Below are positions 1-8,258 of a DNA stretch of 43,004 nt, one piece after another. A model generated the notes under the pieces. It was not told the origin of the DNA, did no database searches, and was given only the letters and a program-made list of their open reading frames with translations. A program made the translations under genes and the position numbers. The stretch comes from Nonomuraea terrae (GTDB taxonomy: Bacteria; Actinomycetota; Actinomycetes; Streptosporangiales; Streptosporangiaceae): contig NZ_SMKQ01000056.1 in NCBI RefSeq assembly GCF_004348995.1, forward strand, positions 1-43,004. Reading direction: 5' to 3'. Position 1 is the stretch's first letter. Each line of letters starts with the position of its first letter.

Positions 1-1168
1 CGCTCGTGGTGGGCCGCGGCTTGGGCGCGGTGGGGGTGGCCCGGGGCGTGGACGAGCGCTTGGCCGGCGACGCGGGCTCCTCCCGGATGACCGACGGCGT
101 GGCAGGGTCGAGATCGACGGGGGTGCCGCTGATGCTCGGCGGCTGGACGACCTGGGTGCCTGTGGTCGGCTCGGCCGGCCGCAGCCAGACGAACCCGGCC
201 ACGCCCGCGGTCGCCGCCACCGCCGCCGCCATGGTCAGCGCCGCTCGCAGCGTGCGCCGGCGGCGCGACGCGTCGATCCCGACCGGCGACGTCGAGAGCG
301 CGGCGGGGGATGGGACCGGAGGTGGGGCCTCGGAGTGAGCCAGGGGCGAGGCCGGCGCGCGGCGCGCGGCCTCGGCCATCGCCGGGGCGCTCGGCCAGCG
401 CGCGTCGGGCGCCTTCTCCAGCGCCCGCTCCACCACGTGGCGCGGCCCCGGCGGCACGTCGTCGGGCAGCCGCGGGATCGGGGAGTTGAGGTGCTTGAAG
501 ATGATCTGTACGGGAGTGTCGCCCTGGAACGGCAGCCGCCCGGTCAGGCACTCGTACGCCACCACGCCCAGCGCGTAGACGTCGACCGCCGGGGTCACGT
601 CGCTGGAGCTGGCCATCTCGGGGGCGCAGTAGCCGGCCGAGCAGAGCATCGTGCCCGTGGCCGTCAGATGCCCGGCCGAGACCGAGTGGGCGATGCCGAA
701 GTCGGTGAGCGCCACGCGGCCGTCGGGCCTGACCATGAGGTTGGCCGGCTTGACGTCGCGGTGGACGATGCCCTGCGCGTGGGCGGCAGCCAGCGCGTCG
801 GCCACCTCGGCGACCAGCCGCATCGTGGCCTCCGGGCCGAGCGGGCCGCGCCGCAGGACGCGGTCGAGCGACTCGCCGCTGACGTACTCCATGACGAGGA
901 AGCTGACGCGGCGGCCCTCCACCTCGGTGGTGCCGTAGTCGTAGACGTCGACCACGCCCGGGTGCCGGAGCGTGGCCATGGCCCTGGCCTCGTTCTGGAA
1001 GCGCTGGGCGGAGGCGGGGTTCTCGGTGAGCGCGGGCATGAGCACCTTGACCGCGACCGCGCGCCCGAGGACCAGGTCGTCGGCACGCCAGACCTCGCCC
1101 ATGCCGCCGCCGCCGAGGCGGTCTCCGAGCACGTAGCGGTCGATGAGGGTGGTCCCCGCGCCAAGCAC
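1..1168 (-). CDS. Membrane Ser/Thr protein kinase (PknB-like), C-terminus beyond window
   Basis: Hanks-type Ser/Thr kinase, reading right to left and still open at base 1. I place the start at GTG 1168 because an in-frame TAG lies four codons upstream. Visible motifs: Gly-rich loop GGGGMG (residues 19-24), ATP-binding Lys41, catalytic HRD 136-138 and DFG 156-158, then an APE motif. The activation segment before APE (TMLCSAGYCAPE) departs from the usual GTPxYMAPE. After the kinase domain come a Pro/Ala linker, one membrane helix (about residues 310-330) and a Pro/Thr-rich outer segment that runs off the edge. This is the layout of a cytoplasmic kinase domain anchored in the membrane with an outside sensor or stalk. 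Substrates cannot be inferred. The kinase call is very secure; the nature of the outer domain is unknown. Confidence 0.93.
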   Translation of the reverse strand, partial: MLGAGTTLIDRYVLGDRLGGGGMGEVWRADDLVLGRAVAVKVLMPALTENPASAQRFQNEARAMATLRHPGVVDVYDYGTTEVEGRRVSFLVMEYVSGESLDRVLRRGPLGPEATMRLVAEVADALAAAHAQGIVHRDVKPANLMVRPDGRVALTDFGIAHSVSAGHLTATGTMLCSAGYCAPEMASSSDVTPAVDVYALGVVAYECLTGRLPFQGDTPVQIIFKHLNSPIPRLPDDVPPGPRHVVERALEKAPDARWPSAPAMAEAARRAPASPLAHSEAPPPVPSPAALSTSPVGIDASRRRRTLRAALTMAAAVAATAGVAGFVWLRPAEPTTGTQVVQPPSISGTPVDLDPATPSVIREEPASPAKRSSTPRATPTAPKPRPTTS

Positions 1169-1213
1169 GTTTCGAGGCTAACACCGCGGGTCAGCCCCCA
1201 CCGGCAAGTCCGC

Positions 1214-1379
1214 TCAGTCCGCGAACGCCGAGGCCGGGCGGCGCCGGTGCGCGGCGGCGCGGAGCACGGTGGGCCGGTCCAGCTCGGCGGGCGGGGTCAC
1301 CTCCCGGCCGCCATCCAGGGAGTGTCCGGTCCAAACATCGATCCGCTCACCCTCTGGGAGGTAAACCGTCACTTCGGAA
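1214..1379 (-). pseudogene. Relic of the C-terminal end of a GH31 family glycosidase
   Basis: On the minus strand this stretch reads EVTVYLPEGERIDVWTG, then a GGREVT segment and PAELDRPTVLR, ending at TGA 1214-1216. From memory this matches the C-terminal beta-domain of GH31 alpha-glucosidases/alpha-xylosidases (VYLPEGxWxDxWTG ... GGRxVxxxAPLDRIPVFxR). Nothing of the catalytic barrel is present upstream: the pepN terminator and pepN lie there instead. No good start or ribosome site is visible. It is best read as the leftover 3' end of a deleted gene, so the kinase and pepN may have become neighbours through that deletion. The match was made by eye. Confidence 0.55.
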
Positions 1380-1413
1380 ACATCAGGTTCTGTCGCCGCA
1401 GCCACCGAAGCGG

Positions 1414-1444
1414 AAGGCCCCCGCCCGGGGTGGGCGAGGGCCTT
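1414..1444 (-). terminator. Hairpin terminator after pepN
   Basis: An inverted repeat, AAGGCCCCCGCCC ... GGGCGAGGGCCTT, lies 20 bases past the pepN stop. It forms a GC-rich stem with a short loop. No long T-tract follows, which is common in high-GC actinomycetes. Confidence 0.7.
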
Positions 1445-1463
1445 GTCGTGCCATGAGGCGGGG

Positions 1464-4001
1464 TCAGGCGGAGGCGGCGTCCTTCTCGCGGTTGCGCAGC
1501 GCGCGGCTGACGCCGTCGGCGCCCTCCAGGATGAGACGGCGCAGCGCCTGCGGCACCTCGCCGTCCTCGAGGAACCGGTTCGCGGCCTCGACCGTCGCCG
1601 GCTCGATGAGCAGCGCGGGGAAGCACCCGATGGCGAACGACGACGCCTGGTCGAACGTCCACTCCCGGTAGATCCGCCCCACCTCGGCGAAGTACCTCTC
1701 CCGGTACGGGGCCAGCAGCTCGGGGTGGTGCGGGTCCTGGAAGCCGTTGATCGTCGTACGGGCGATGTGGTTGGCCAGCTTGCCGCCCACGATGCGCTCC
1801 CACGCCGCCGCCTTGGCCTCCGGTGTCGGGATCCCGGCCCGGCACAGCGCGGCCGAGCGCTCACCCGTCGCTGTGGCGTCGCGCTCCAGCTCGGCCGCGA
1901 TGTCGGCCTCGTCCAGCCTCCCGCCGGTGACCAGCGCGTGCACCAGCGCCCAGCGCAGGTCGGCGTCCACGGACAGGCCCTCGGGCACCGCCGTGCCGTC
2001 GAGGATGCCCTGCAGCAGCGCCAGGTCGTCGTCGGAGGTCGCCACCGGCGCGAACGCCTGCAGGAAGGCGAGCTGGTGGTCCGAGCCCGGCTTCGCCCCG
2101 GTGAACATCGAGCGCAGCTCCTTGGCCAGCAGCGCCATGCCCTCGGCCCGCCAGGCCGGGTCGGCGTACTGCTGGACGGCCTGGCGGGCCTGGCGCAGCA
2201 CCGCCTGCAGGACCGTGATGTCGCTGACCGTGCCGGCGCCGGAGACGACCAGCCGGACGTAGTCGCGCGTGGACATCTCGCCGTCGCGCGTCATGTCCCA
2301 GGCCGCCGACCAGCACAGGGCGCGCGGCAGCGACTCGGTGAACGCCGCGATGCCGCCGTCGACCAGCGTGCGCAGCGAGCCGTCGTCGAGCCGGATCTTG
2401 GCGTACGTCAGGTCGTCGTCGTTGAGCAGCACCAGGTCGGGCTGCTCCTCGCCGACCAGCTCGGCCACCTTCGTCCGCGCGCCGACCACGTCGAGCTCGA
2501 CCCGCTTGGTACGGGTCAGCTCGCCGCCGGTCAAGGAGTACAGGCCGATCGCGACGCGGTGCGAGCGCAGCGTCGGATAGTCGGCCGGGGCCTCCTGCAG
2601 CACCTCGAACGAGGTGAAGCGGCCGTCGGACACCTCGAAGGAGGGACGCAGCGTGTTGACCCAGGCGGTCTCCAGCCACTCCTTCGACCAGGCCGACAGG
2701 TCGCGGCCGGACGTGCGCTCCAGGGCGTTGAGCAGGTCCTTCAGCTCGGTGTTGCCCCAGGCGTGCTCGGCGAAGTAGTCGCGCACGCCGGCCAGGAAGT
2801 TGTCCAGGCCGACGTAGGCCACGAGCTGCTTGAGCACCGAGGCGCCCTTGGCGTACGTGATGCCGTCGAAGTTGACCTCGACGGCCTGCATGTCGGGGAT
2901 GTCGGCGGCGATGGGGTGGGTGGAGGGCAGCTGGTCCTGGCGGTAGGCCCAGGCCTTCTCCACGTTCGCGAACGTCGTCCACGCGCCCTTGCCCCACCGC
3001 GTGGCCTCGGCCTGGGCGAGCACGGACATGTAGGTGGCGAACGACTCGTTCAGCCACAGGTCGTCCCACCAGCGCATGGTGACGAGGTCGCCGAACCACA
3101 TGTGCGCCATCTCGTGCAGGATCGTCTCGGCGCGCCGCTCGACGACCGCGTCGGTGACGCGGGAGCGGAAGACGTAGTCCTCCAGGAAGGTCACGCAGCC
3201 GGCGTTCTCCATCGCGCCGGCGTTGAACTCGGGCACGAAGAGCTGATCGTACTTCCCGAAGGGGTAGCGCAGCCCGAAGACCCGGTGGAAGAAGTCGAAG
3301 CCCTGCCGGGTGACCTCGAGGATGTTGTCCGCGTCGAGGTGCTCGGCCAGCGAGGCCCGGCAGTAGATCCCCAGGGGGATGCCGTCGTGCTCGGAGGTCA
3401 CCTTGTGGTACGGCCCCGCCACCAGCGCGGTGATGTAGGTGGACATGACCGGCGTCGGGGGGAACGTCCACCGCTTGGCGCCCGCGCCGGCGTCCTCGAC
3501 CCCGGAGGCGGCGGCGTTGGAGACCACCTCCCAGTCGCCCGGCGCCGCCACCGTCAGCTGAAAGGTGGCCTTGAGGTCGGGCTGGTCGAAGCAGGCGTAC
3601 ATGCGGTGCGCGTCGGCCGTCTCGAACTGGCTGTGCAGGTAGACCTTCTGGTCGACCGGGTCGACGAAGCGGTGCAGACCCTCGCCGGTGCGCATGTACG
3701 CGCAGTCGGCCTCCACCCGGAGCTCGTTGGACGCGGCGAGCGAGGGCAGCGGGAAACGCCCCTTCTCCGCGTCGTACGCCGCCACGTCGAGGTCCCCGCC
3801 GTTGAGCGTGACCTTGCGGACGACGGCGCCGTGCAGGTCGATGAAGGTCGAAACGCCCGGTGCGGCGCTGGTGAAGCGGACCGTCGTGACGCTGTCGAAG
3901 CGCTCGTCTCCCTTCGTCAGGTCGAGGGCGACGTCGTACGACTCGACCGTCAGCAACCGGGCACGCTCGCGCGCTTCGTCCCGGGTCAGGTTGCCTGCCA
4001 A
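1464..4001 (-). CDS. pepN: Aminopeptidase N (M1 family zinc metallopeptidase)
   Basis: Removes N-terminal residues from peptides in the cytoplasm, contributing to peptide turnover. 845 aa from the chosen start. Zinc site HEMAH at residues 296-300 with the third ligand Glu319 in LWLNESFATY; substrate-binding GAMEN at 262-266; the C-terminal half is the ERAP1-like helical domain. The frame stays open upstream to an ATG at 4073, but a strong ribosome site (AAGGAG, 4008-4013) sits six bases before TTG 4001, and the protein then begins AGNLTRDEARERARL, as in actinobacterial PepN. The longer start would reach almost to the divergent gene at 4092. Single gene with its own terminator; the 90-bp gap 4002-4091 must hold both divergent promoters. 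Very secure identification; start fairly secure. Confidence 0.95.
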   Translation of the reverse strand: MAGNLTRDEARERARLLTVESYDVALDLTKGDERFDSVTTVRFTSAAPGVSTFIDLHGAVVRKVTLNGGDLDVAAYDAEKGRFPLPSLAASNELRVEADCAYMRTGEGLHRFVDPVDQKVYLHSQFETADAHRMYACFDQPDLKATFQLTVAAPGDWEVVSNAAASGVEDAGAGAKRWTFPPTPVMSTYITALVAGPYHKVTSEHDGIPLGIYCRASLAEHLDADNILEVTRQGFDFFHRVFGLRYPFGKYDQLFVPEFNAGAMENAGCVTFLEDYVFRSRVTDAVVERRAETILHEMAHMWFGDLVTMRWWDDLWLNESFATYMSVLAQAEATRWGKGAWTTFANVEKAWAYRQDQLPSTHPIAADIPDMQAVEVNFDGITYAKGASVLKQLVAYVGLDNFLAGVRDYFAEHAWGNTELKDLLNALERTSGRDLSAWSKEWLETAWVNTLRPSFEVSDGRFTSFEVLQEAPADYPTLRSHRVAIGLYSLTGGELTRTKRVELDVVGARTKVAELVGEEQPDLVLLNDDDLTYAKIRLDDGSLRTLVDGGIAAFTESLPRALCWSAAWDMTRDGEMSTRDYVRLVVSGAGTVSDITVLQAVLRQARQAVQQYADPAWRAEGMALLAKELRSMFTGAKPGSDHQLAFLQAFAPVATSDDDLALLQGILDGTAVPEGLSVDADLRWALVHALVTGGRLDEADIAAELERDATATGERSAALCRAGIPTPEAKAAAWERIVGGKLANHIARTTINGFQDPHHPELLAPYRERYFAEVGRIYREWTFDQASSFAIGCFPALLIEPATVEAANRFLEDGEVPQALRRLILEGADGVSRALRNREKDAASA

Positions 4002-4091
4002 GATGCGCTCCTTTTCACCACTTCGTCGGGGTTGTCCGTATCCTGCCATGCCAGGGAATAGGACCAGAACCACCTCAGGTTATGGCCACAC

Positions 4092-4712
4092 ATGACTGAG
4101 AAGATTCCCGTGGACCTGTGGTTCGACCCCTCGTGTCCCTTCGCCTGGATCACGTCCCGCTGGTTGCTCGAAGTCGAGAAGGTACGCCCCATCGAGCCGC
4201 GCTGGCGGCAGATGTCGCTGTACTTCCTCAACGAGGAGAAGGACGTCCCCGCCGACTACCTCGAAAGGGCCGCCAAGGCCATGGGCTCGGTCAGGGTGAT
4301 CGCCGCGGCCGCCGCCAAGCACGGCGAGCAGGTCATCGGCCAGCTCTACACCGGCATCGGCACGCGGCTGCACAACCAGGGCATGAGCAAGGAGCCCGAG
4401 CGGCTGCACGAGGTCATCGAGGGCGCGCTCACCGACACCGGCCTCGACACCGGGCTCGCCGACGCGATGCGCTCCGAGGAGTACGACGCCACGATCCGCG
4501 CCTCCCACGACGAGGGCATCGGCCTGGTCGGCCAGGAGGTCGGCACGCCGATCATCCGCGTCGGGTCCAACGCCTTCTTCGGCCCCGTCATCACCAAGAT
4601 CATCCGTGGCGAGGAGGCCGGCCGGCTCTGGGACGGCGTGCTCGCGGTCACGTCGTTCGACGACTTCTTCGAGCTGAAGCGCACGCGCACCAAGCGGCCG
4701 ACGTTCGAGTGA
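4092..4712 (+). CDS. DsbA-family protein, Rv2466c-like mycothiol-dependent reductase relative
   Basis: 206-aa cytoplasmic thioredoxin-fold protein of the DsbA family. It follows Mycobacterium Rv2466c along its length: the FDPSCPFAWITSRW start, RLHNQG in the middle, VGTPII before the cis-Pro site, AFFGPV, and the ELKRTRTKRP end. Rv2466c is a mycothiol-dependent reductase with a CPWC active site. Here the motif is CPFA: the second cysteine is Ala, so only a monothiol mechanism, through a mixed disulfide with mycothiol, would be possible. No signal peptide is seen. Divergent from pepN and followed by its own terminator, so probably a single-gene unit. Family very likely; substrate unknown. Confidence 0.85.
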   Translation: MTEKIPVDLWFDPSCPFAWITSRWLLEVEKVRPIEPRWRQMSLYFLNEEKDVPADYLERAAKAMGSVRVIAAAAAKHGEQVIGQLYTGIGTRLHNQGMSKEPERLHEVIEGALTDTGLDTGLADAMRSEEYDATIRASHDEGIGLVGQEVGTPIIRVGSNAFFGPVITKIIRGEEAGRLWDGVLAVTSFDDFFELKRTRTKRPTFE

Positions 4713-4717
4713 TATAT

Positions 4718-4746
4718 CCCTTTTAAGCTAAAAAAGGGGTCTTTCT
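4718..4746 (+). terminator. Rho-independent terminator after the DsbA-like gene
   Basis: Stem CCCTTTT / AAAAGGGG around a short loop, followed by TCTTTCT, six bases after the stop codon. It is unusually AT-rich for this genome and resembles a classical intrinsic terminator. Confidence 0.7.
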
Positions 4747-4839
4747 GGCTGGGGATAAGTCGGTAACGGTGGAAAAGGCTTATCCCCGGGTCGCGACGAG
4801 CTCTCGCATTGTCTCCCGTACGACTGTCAGGATGGGACC

Positions 4840-6243
4840 ATGCGTCAGCTGTACATCGGCGGCTCCTGGACCGCTTCGGCATCGGACGAGCCCATCGAAG
4901 TCGTCAACCCGGCCACGGAAGAGATCATCGACCGGGTGCCGGCGGGCTCACCCGACGATGTCGAAGCGGCGGTCGAAGCCGCCAGACGAGCGTTCCCGGC
5001 CTGGTCGCAGACCGCCGCCGCCGAGCGCGGAAAGCTGCTCGGCGAAGCGGCCGAGCTGCTGAAACAGCGCTCGGACGAGATGGCCGAGACGATCGCCACC
5101 GACATGGGCTCCCCGCTGGCCTTCGCGCTCAGGGTGCAGACGCTCATGCCGGCGAACGTCCTGGCCTCCTACGCGCAGCTGGCCGAGAGCCATCCCCGCG
5201 AGACCCGGGTCGGCAACTCCCTGGTGGTGAAGGAGCCGGTCGGGGTCGTCGCCGCGATCACCCCGTGGAACTACCCGCTGCACCAGATCGTCTGCAAGGT
5301 GGCCCCCGCGCTGGCCGCCGGGTGCACCGTGGTGCTCAAGCCGAGCGAGGTGGCGCCGCTGGCGGCGTACGCGCTGGCGGAGATCTTCGACGAGGTGGGC
5401 CTGCCACCGGGAGTGTTCAACCTGGTCAGCGGGCGCGGCCCGGTCGTCGGCGAGGCCATGGCCGCCCACCCCGACGTCGACATGGTCTCCTTCACCGGCT
5501 CCACCGCCGCCGGCCGCCGGGTGGCCGCGCTGGCCGCCGAGACGGTCAAGAAAGTGGCGCTGGAGCTCGGCGGCAAGTCGGCCAACATCATCCTGCCCGA
5601 CGCCGACCTGGACCTCGCCGTCAAGGTGGGCGTCGCCAACTGCTTCGTCAACGCCGGCCAGACCTGCTCGGCCTGGTCGCGCATGCTGGTCCAGCGCGAC
5701 CGCTACGACGAGGCCGTCGGCCTGGCCGTCGAGCTGGCCCGCGGCTACCGCGTGGGCGACCCGTTCGACGAGTCCACCAAGCTCGGCCCGCTGGTGTCGG
5801 CGGCCCAGCGCGACCGCGTGGTCCGTTACATCAACCGGGGCCAGGAGGAGGGCGCCAGGCTGGTGACGGGCGGCACCGAGCGGCCGCACGACCGGGGCTT
5901 CTACGTCGAGCCCACGGTGTTCGCCGGTGTGGAGCCCGGCATGACGATCGAGCAGGAGGAGATCTTCGGGCCGGTCCTGTCGCTGATCCCGTACACCACG
6001 GAGGAACAGGCCGTGCAGATCGCCAACGGCACGAAGTACGGCCTGGCCGGCGCCGTCTGGGCGGCCACCGAGGACCGCGCGCTCGCGGTCGCCCGCCGGC
6101 TGCGCACGGGCCAGGTCGCCGTCAACGGCGGCCGGTTCAACCCCCTCGCGCCCTTCGGCGGCTACAAGCAGTCGGGCGTGGGCCGCGAGCTCGGCGAACA
6201 CGGGCTCGAGGAGTATCTGGAGGTCAAGGCGCTGCAGCTGTAG
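4840..6243 (+). CDS. NAD(P)-dependent aldehyde dehydrogenase
   Basis: 467 aa, the usual length for the ALDH superfamily, which oxidises aldehydes to carboxylic acids with NAD(P)+. Seen in sequence: cofactor-binding ITPWNYPL and the VVLKPSE lysine segment, FTGSTAAG turn, catalytic Glu242 in [10 protein letters not shown], and nucleophile Cys276 in [11 protein letters not shown]; the C-terminal [22 protein letters not shown] is typical. ATG start at 4840; upstream is a terminator and a roughly 90-bp promoter gap. It converges on the SDR gene across a shared hairpin. Substrate cannot be assigned from sequence; nearby genes give no pathway, though a pair with the reductase next door is conceivable. 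Confidence 0.93.
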   Translation: MRQLYIGGSWTASASDEPIEVVNPATEEIIDRVPAGSPDDVEAAVEAARRAFPAWSQTAAAERGKLLGEAAELLKQRSDEMAETIATDMGSPLAFALRVQTLMPANVLASYAQLAESHPRETRVGNSLVVKEPVGVVAAITPWNYPLHQIVCKVAPALAAGCTVVLKPSEVAPLAAYALAEIFDEVGLPPGVFNLVSGRGPVVGEAMAAHPDVDMVSFTGSTAAGRRVAALAAETVKKVALELGGKSANIILPDADLDLAVKVGVANCFVNAGQTCSAWSRMLVQRDRYDEAVGLAVELARGYRVGDPFDESTKLGPLVSAAQRDRVVRYINRGQEEGARLVTGGTERPHDRGFYVEPTVFAGVEPGMTIEQEEIFGPVLSLIPYTTEEQAVQIANGTKYGLAGAVWAATEDRALAVARRLRTGQVAVNGGRFNPLAPFGGYKQSGVGRELGEHGLEEYLEVKALQL

Positions 6244-6251
6244 CGCTCGCG

Positions 6252-6280
6252 GGCGCGGCGGGTGTGGGGCTCGCCGCGCC
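6252..6280. terminator. Bidirectional hairpin between ALDH and SDR genes
   Basis: Perfect 9-bp arms GGCGCGGCG and CGCCGCGCC with an 11-base loop fill the 51-bp gap between two converging genes. It is suited to stop transcription from both sides. Confidence 0.6.
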
Positions 6281-6294
6281 GGCCGCAGCAGCCG

Positions 6295-7026
6295 TCAGAC
6301 GAACAGGCCCCCGGTCGCCAGGAGGTTCTGCCCGGTGACCCAGCGTCCGTCGGGGCCGGCCAGGAAGGCGACCACCGCCGCGATGTCGTCGGGGCGGCCC
6401 AGCCGCCCGAGCGCGGTGAACGCCGGCGTCCGCTCCAGCGCCTCCGGCGGGTTGGCGCCCCGCAGCATGTCGGTGTCGGTGGCGCCGGAGGAGACGGTGT
6501 TGACCGTGATGCCACGCCCGCCCAGCTCGCGCGAGGCCACCTTGGTGAACTGCTCGACGGCCCCCTTGCTGCCGCAGTAGAGCGACAGGCCCGGCGCGGG
6601 AATCTTGGTGTTGAGCGTGGAGATGGTGATGATGCGCCCGTCGTCGCGCATCGCCCGCGCCGCCCACCGCAGGGCCAGGAAGACCGAGCGGGTGTTGACC
6701 GCGAACACCCGGTCGTACTCGTCGTCGGTGAGGTCGGCGACGGACTTGTGCCCCTCGCTGGTGGCGGCGTTGTTGACCAGGATGTCGAGACCGGGCAGCC
6801 GCGCCTCCGCCTCGGCGAACAACCGCTCCAGATCGGCCCTGCTCCCCAGGTCGGCGCGTACGGGATGCGCGCCCGTCGCCTTGGCGACCTCCTGCGCCGC
6901 CTCGTCGGAGCTCCGGTAGCAGAACACGACCTGCGCGCCGTCATCGGTGAGCCGCTCGACGACTGCCCTGCCGATGCCCCGGGAGCCGCCGGTGACCACT
7001 GCGCCCTTTCCAGAAAGTACGCTCAT
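6295..7026 (-). CDS. SDR-family oxidoreductase (FabG-like)
   Basis: 243-aa classical short-chain dehydrogenase/reductase with a Rossmann fold. Cofactor loop TGGSRGIG at residues 12-19, NNAA at 85-88, N111, a Ser around 136, and the YxxxK pair Tyr150/Lys154. CYRS at 36-39 after the second strand suggests NADP(H) preference. The C-terminus ends VTGQNLLATGGLFV, as in 3-ketoacyl reductases and sugar dehydrogenases. The gene ends ten bases before the deformylase start of transcription order is reached: def lies immediately upstream-ward at 7036 in the same orientation, so def and this gene may be co-transcribed. Exact substrate unknown. Confidence 0.9.
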   Translation of the reverse strand: MSVLSGKGAVVTGGSRGIGRAVVERLTDDGAQVVFCYRSSDEAAQEVAKATGAHPVRADLGSRADLERLFAEAEARLPGLDILVNNAATSEGHKSVADLTDDEYDRVFAVNTRSVFLALRWAARAMRDDGRIITISTLNTKIPAPGLSLYCGSKGAVEQFTKVASRELGGRGITVNTVSSGATDTDMLRGANPPEALERTPAFTALGRLGRPDDIAAVVAFLAGPDGRWVTGQNLLATGGLFV

Positions 7027-7035
7027 GCCGCCAAT

Positions 7036-7521
7036 CTACGTGCGCAGCATGATCTCGCGGGCCTCGTTTCGCGGCAGGCGATCGACGTACAGCCTGCCGT
7101 CGAGATGCTCGGTCTCGTGCTGGAAGCAGCGGGCGAGCGAGCCGCGGGCCTTGACGCGCACCGGCCGCTGCAGCCGGTCGACGCCCTCGACGGTCACGCC
7201 CGAGGCGCGCCCGACCGTGGCGTAGATCGGCCGGCGCGTCCGGCGGTCGGGCACCGACAGGCAGCCCTCCTCGTCGAGCACCTCCTCCGGGTCGTCGACG
7301 GTCAGGACCGGGTTGATCACATGGCCCTTGCGCCCGCTGATGTCGTAGACGAACAGCCGGCGCGAAACGCCGATCTGGGGGCCGGCCAGGCCCACGCCCT
7401 CGACCGCGTACATGGCCTCGAACATCTCGTCGATCAACCGGCGCAGCTCGCGGTCGAAGTCCGTCACCGGTTCGGCGGGCGTGCGCAGGACCGGGTCGCC
7501 GACGATGCGGATCTCTCGCAT
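7036..7521 (-). CDS. def: Peptide deformylase
   Basis: 161-aa metalloenzyme that removes the formyl group from the initiator Met of nascent proteins. The three family motifs are present: motif 1 GVGLAGPQ (42-49), where family members usually have GLAAPQ; motif 2 EGCLS with metal ligand Cys87; motif 3 QHETEHLDG with ligands His135 and His139 and catalytic Glu136. ATG 7521 gives the usual MREIRIVGDPVL start; the frame is open further upstream but that extension does not resemble the family. Divergent from rpiB with 90 bp between. Followed after nine bases by the SDR gene on the same strand. Many actinomycetes carry several deformylases, so this may not be the only copy. Confidence 0.93.
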   Translation of the reverse strand: MREIRIVGDPVLRTPAEPVTDFDRELRRLIDEMFEAMYAVEGVGLAGPQIGVSRRLFVYDISGRKGHVINPVLTVDDPEEVLDEEGCLSVPDRRTRRPIYATVGRASGVTVEGVDRLQRPVRVKARGSLARCFQHETEHLDGRLYVDRLPRNEAREIMLRT

Positions 7522-7535
7522 GGCTCTCTGCTTTC

Positions 7536-7566
7536 GTAAGGACTGGACAACCATAGAGATCCTTAC
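7536..7566. promoter_or_regulatory. Inverted repeat in the def/rpiB divergent promoter region
   Basis: Perfect 7-bp arms GTAAGGA (7536-7542) and TCCTTAC (7560-7566), 17 bases apart, sit between the two divergent starts. It could be an operator shared by both genes; no protein is assigned. Confidence 0.35.
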
Positions 7567-7611
7567 TCTAGTCGGCGAGCCGCATCGCCGAGGCTGTGGA
7601 AGACTGGAGAG

Positions 7612-8079
7612 GTGCGTGTCTACATCGGTGCCGACCATGCCGGCTATGAGCTCAAGAACCACCTGGTGTCCTGGTTGAAGGACCACGGCCATGAGGTGAT
7701 CGACTGCGGTCCCTTCGTCTACGACGCGGAGGACGACTATCCCGCGTTCGTGCTGCGTGCGGCCGAGGGCGTGGCGGGCGACCCCGGCAGCCTCGGCGTG
7801 GTCATCGGCGGGTCGGGCAACGGCGAGCAGATCGCCGCCAACAAGGTGCGCGGCATCCGCGCCGCGCTGGCCTGGAGCGACGACACCGCCCGCCTGGGCC
7901 GCGAGCACAACAACGCCAACGTCGTCAGCGTCGGCGCCCGCATGCACTCCACCGACGAGGCCACCGGCTTCGTGGAGACCTTCCTCAACACCGCCTTCTC
8001 CGGCGGTGAGCGCCACAGCCGGCGGATCGCCCAGCTCGCCAGCTACGAGACGATCGGCCAGCTGCCCTCGCTGCCCTAA
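7612..8079 (+). CDS. rpiB: Ribose-5-phosphate isomerase B
   Basis: 155 aa; interconverts ribulose-5-phosphate and ribose-5-phosphate in the pentose phosphate pathway. GTG start at 7612 gives VRVYIGADHAGYELK, the RpiB/LacAB N-terminus. The active-site loop reads GGSGNGEQIAANK: the cysteine base of E. coli RpiB is absent and the Ser/Glu pattern of the mycobacterial enzyme is present. REHNNANVVSVGAR is the phosphate-binding region. Length is normal. It stands alone between the divergent def and the convergent small protein gene, whose stop overlaps its own by two bases. Confidence 0.94.
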   Translation: MRVYIGADHAGYELKNHLVSWLKDHGHEVIDCGPFVYDAEDDYPAFVLRAAEGVAGDPGSLGVVIGGSGNGEQIAANKVRGIRAALAWSDDTARLGREHNNANVVSVGARMHSTDEATGFVETFLNTAFSGGERHSRRIAQLASYETIGQLPSLP

Positions 8080-8222
8080 CCCTTGCGCCGGGAGTCGCGC
8101 CTCGGCACCTCGTCGCGCAGGGGCCGCCGGTCGGCGGCCTCCTGCTGCTCCTTCGACGGCCGCGAAACGTCGCGGGCGCGCATGGCGACGACCGCGGTGA
8201 TCTGAAGACTCTGCAGCGCCAT
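8076..8222 (-). CDS. Small basic hypothetical protein (48 aa)
   Basis: Short frame from ATG 8222 (MALQSLQITAVVAMRARDVS...) to TAG 8076-8078, converging on and slightly overlapping the rpiB stop. The protein is rich in Arg, Lys and Glu after residue 15 and shows no domain I recognise. GAGGA lies immediately before the ATG at tight spacing, so the second ATG (residue 14) may be the true start. It lies downstream of eis on the same strand with only 36 bases between, so the two may be co-transcribed. I infer coding from position, codon pattern and snug fit; function unknown. Confidence 0.5.
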   Translation of the reverse strand: MALQSLQITAVVAMRARDVSRPSKEQQEAADRRPLRDEVPRRDSRRKG

Positions 8223-8258
8223 GTCCTCGACACTACGCCGGAATCGGGCCCGGCGCCC

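Noticed and set aside
1443..4061. Long plus-strand frame of 872 codons antisense to pepN
   Set aside because: It mirrors pepN codon bias and has an Arg/Gly/Val/His-rich composition with no domain; typical GC-rich shadow.
4002..4073. PepN start at ATG 4073
   Set aside because: TTG 4001 has an ideal AAGGAG site and the family N-terminus; the longer start would leave only 18 bases to the divergent gene.
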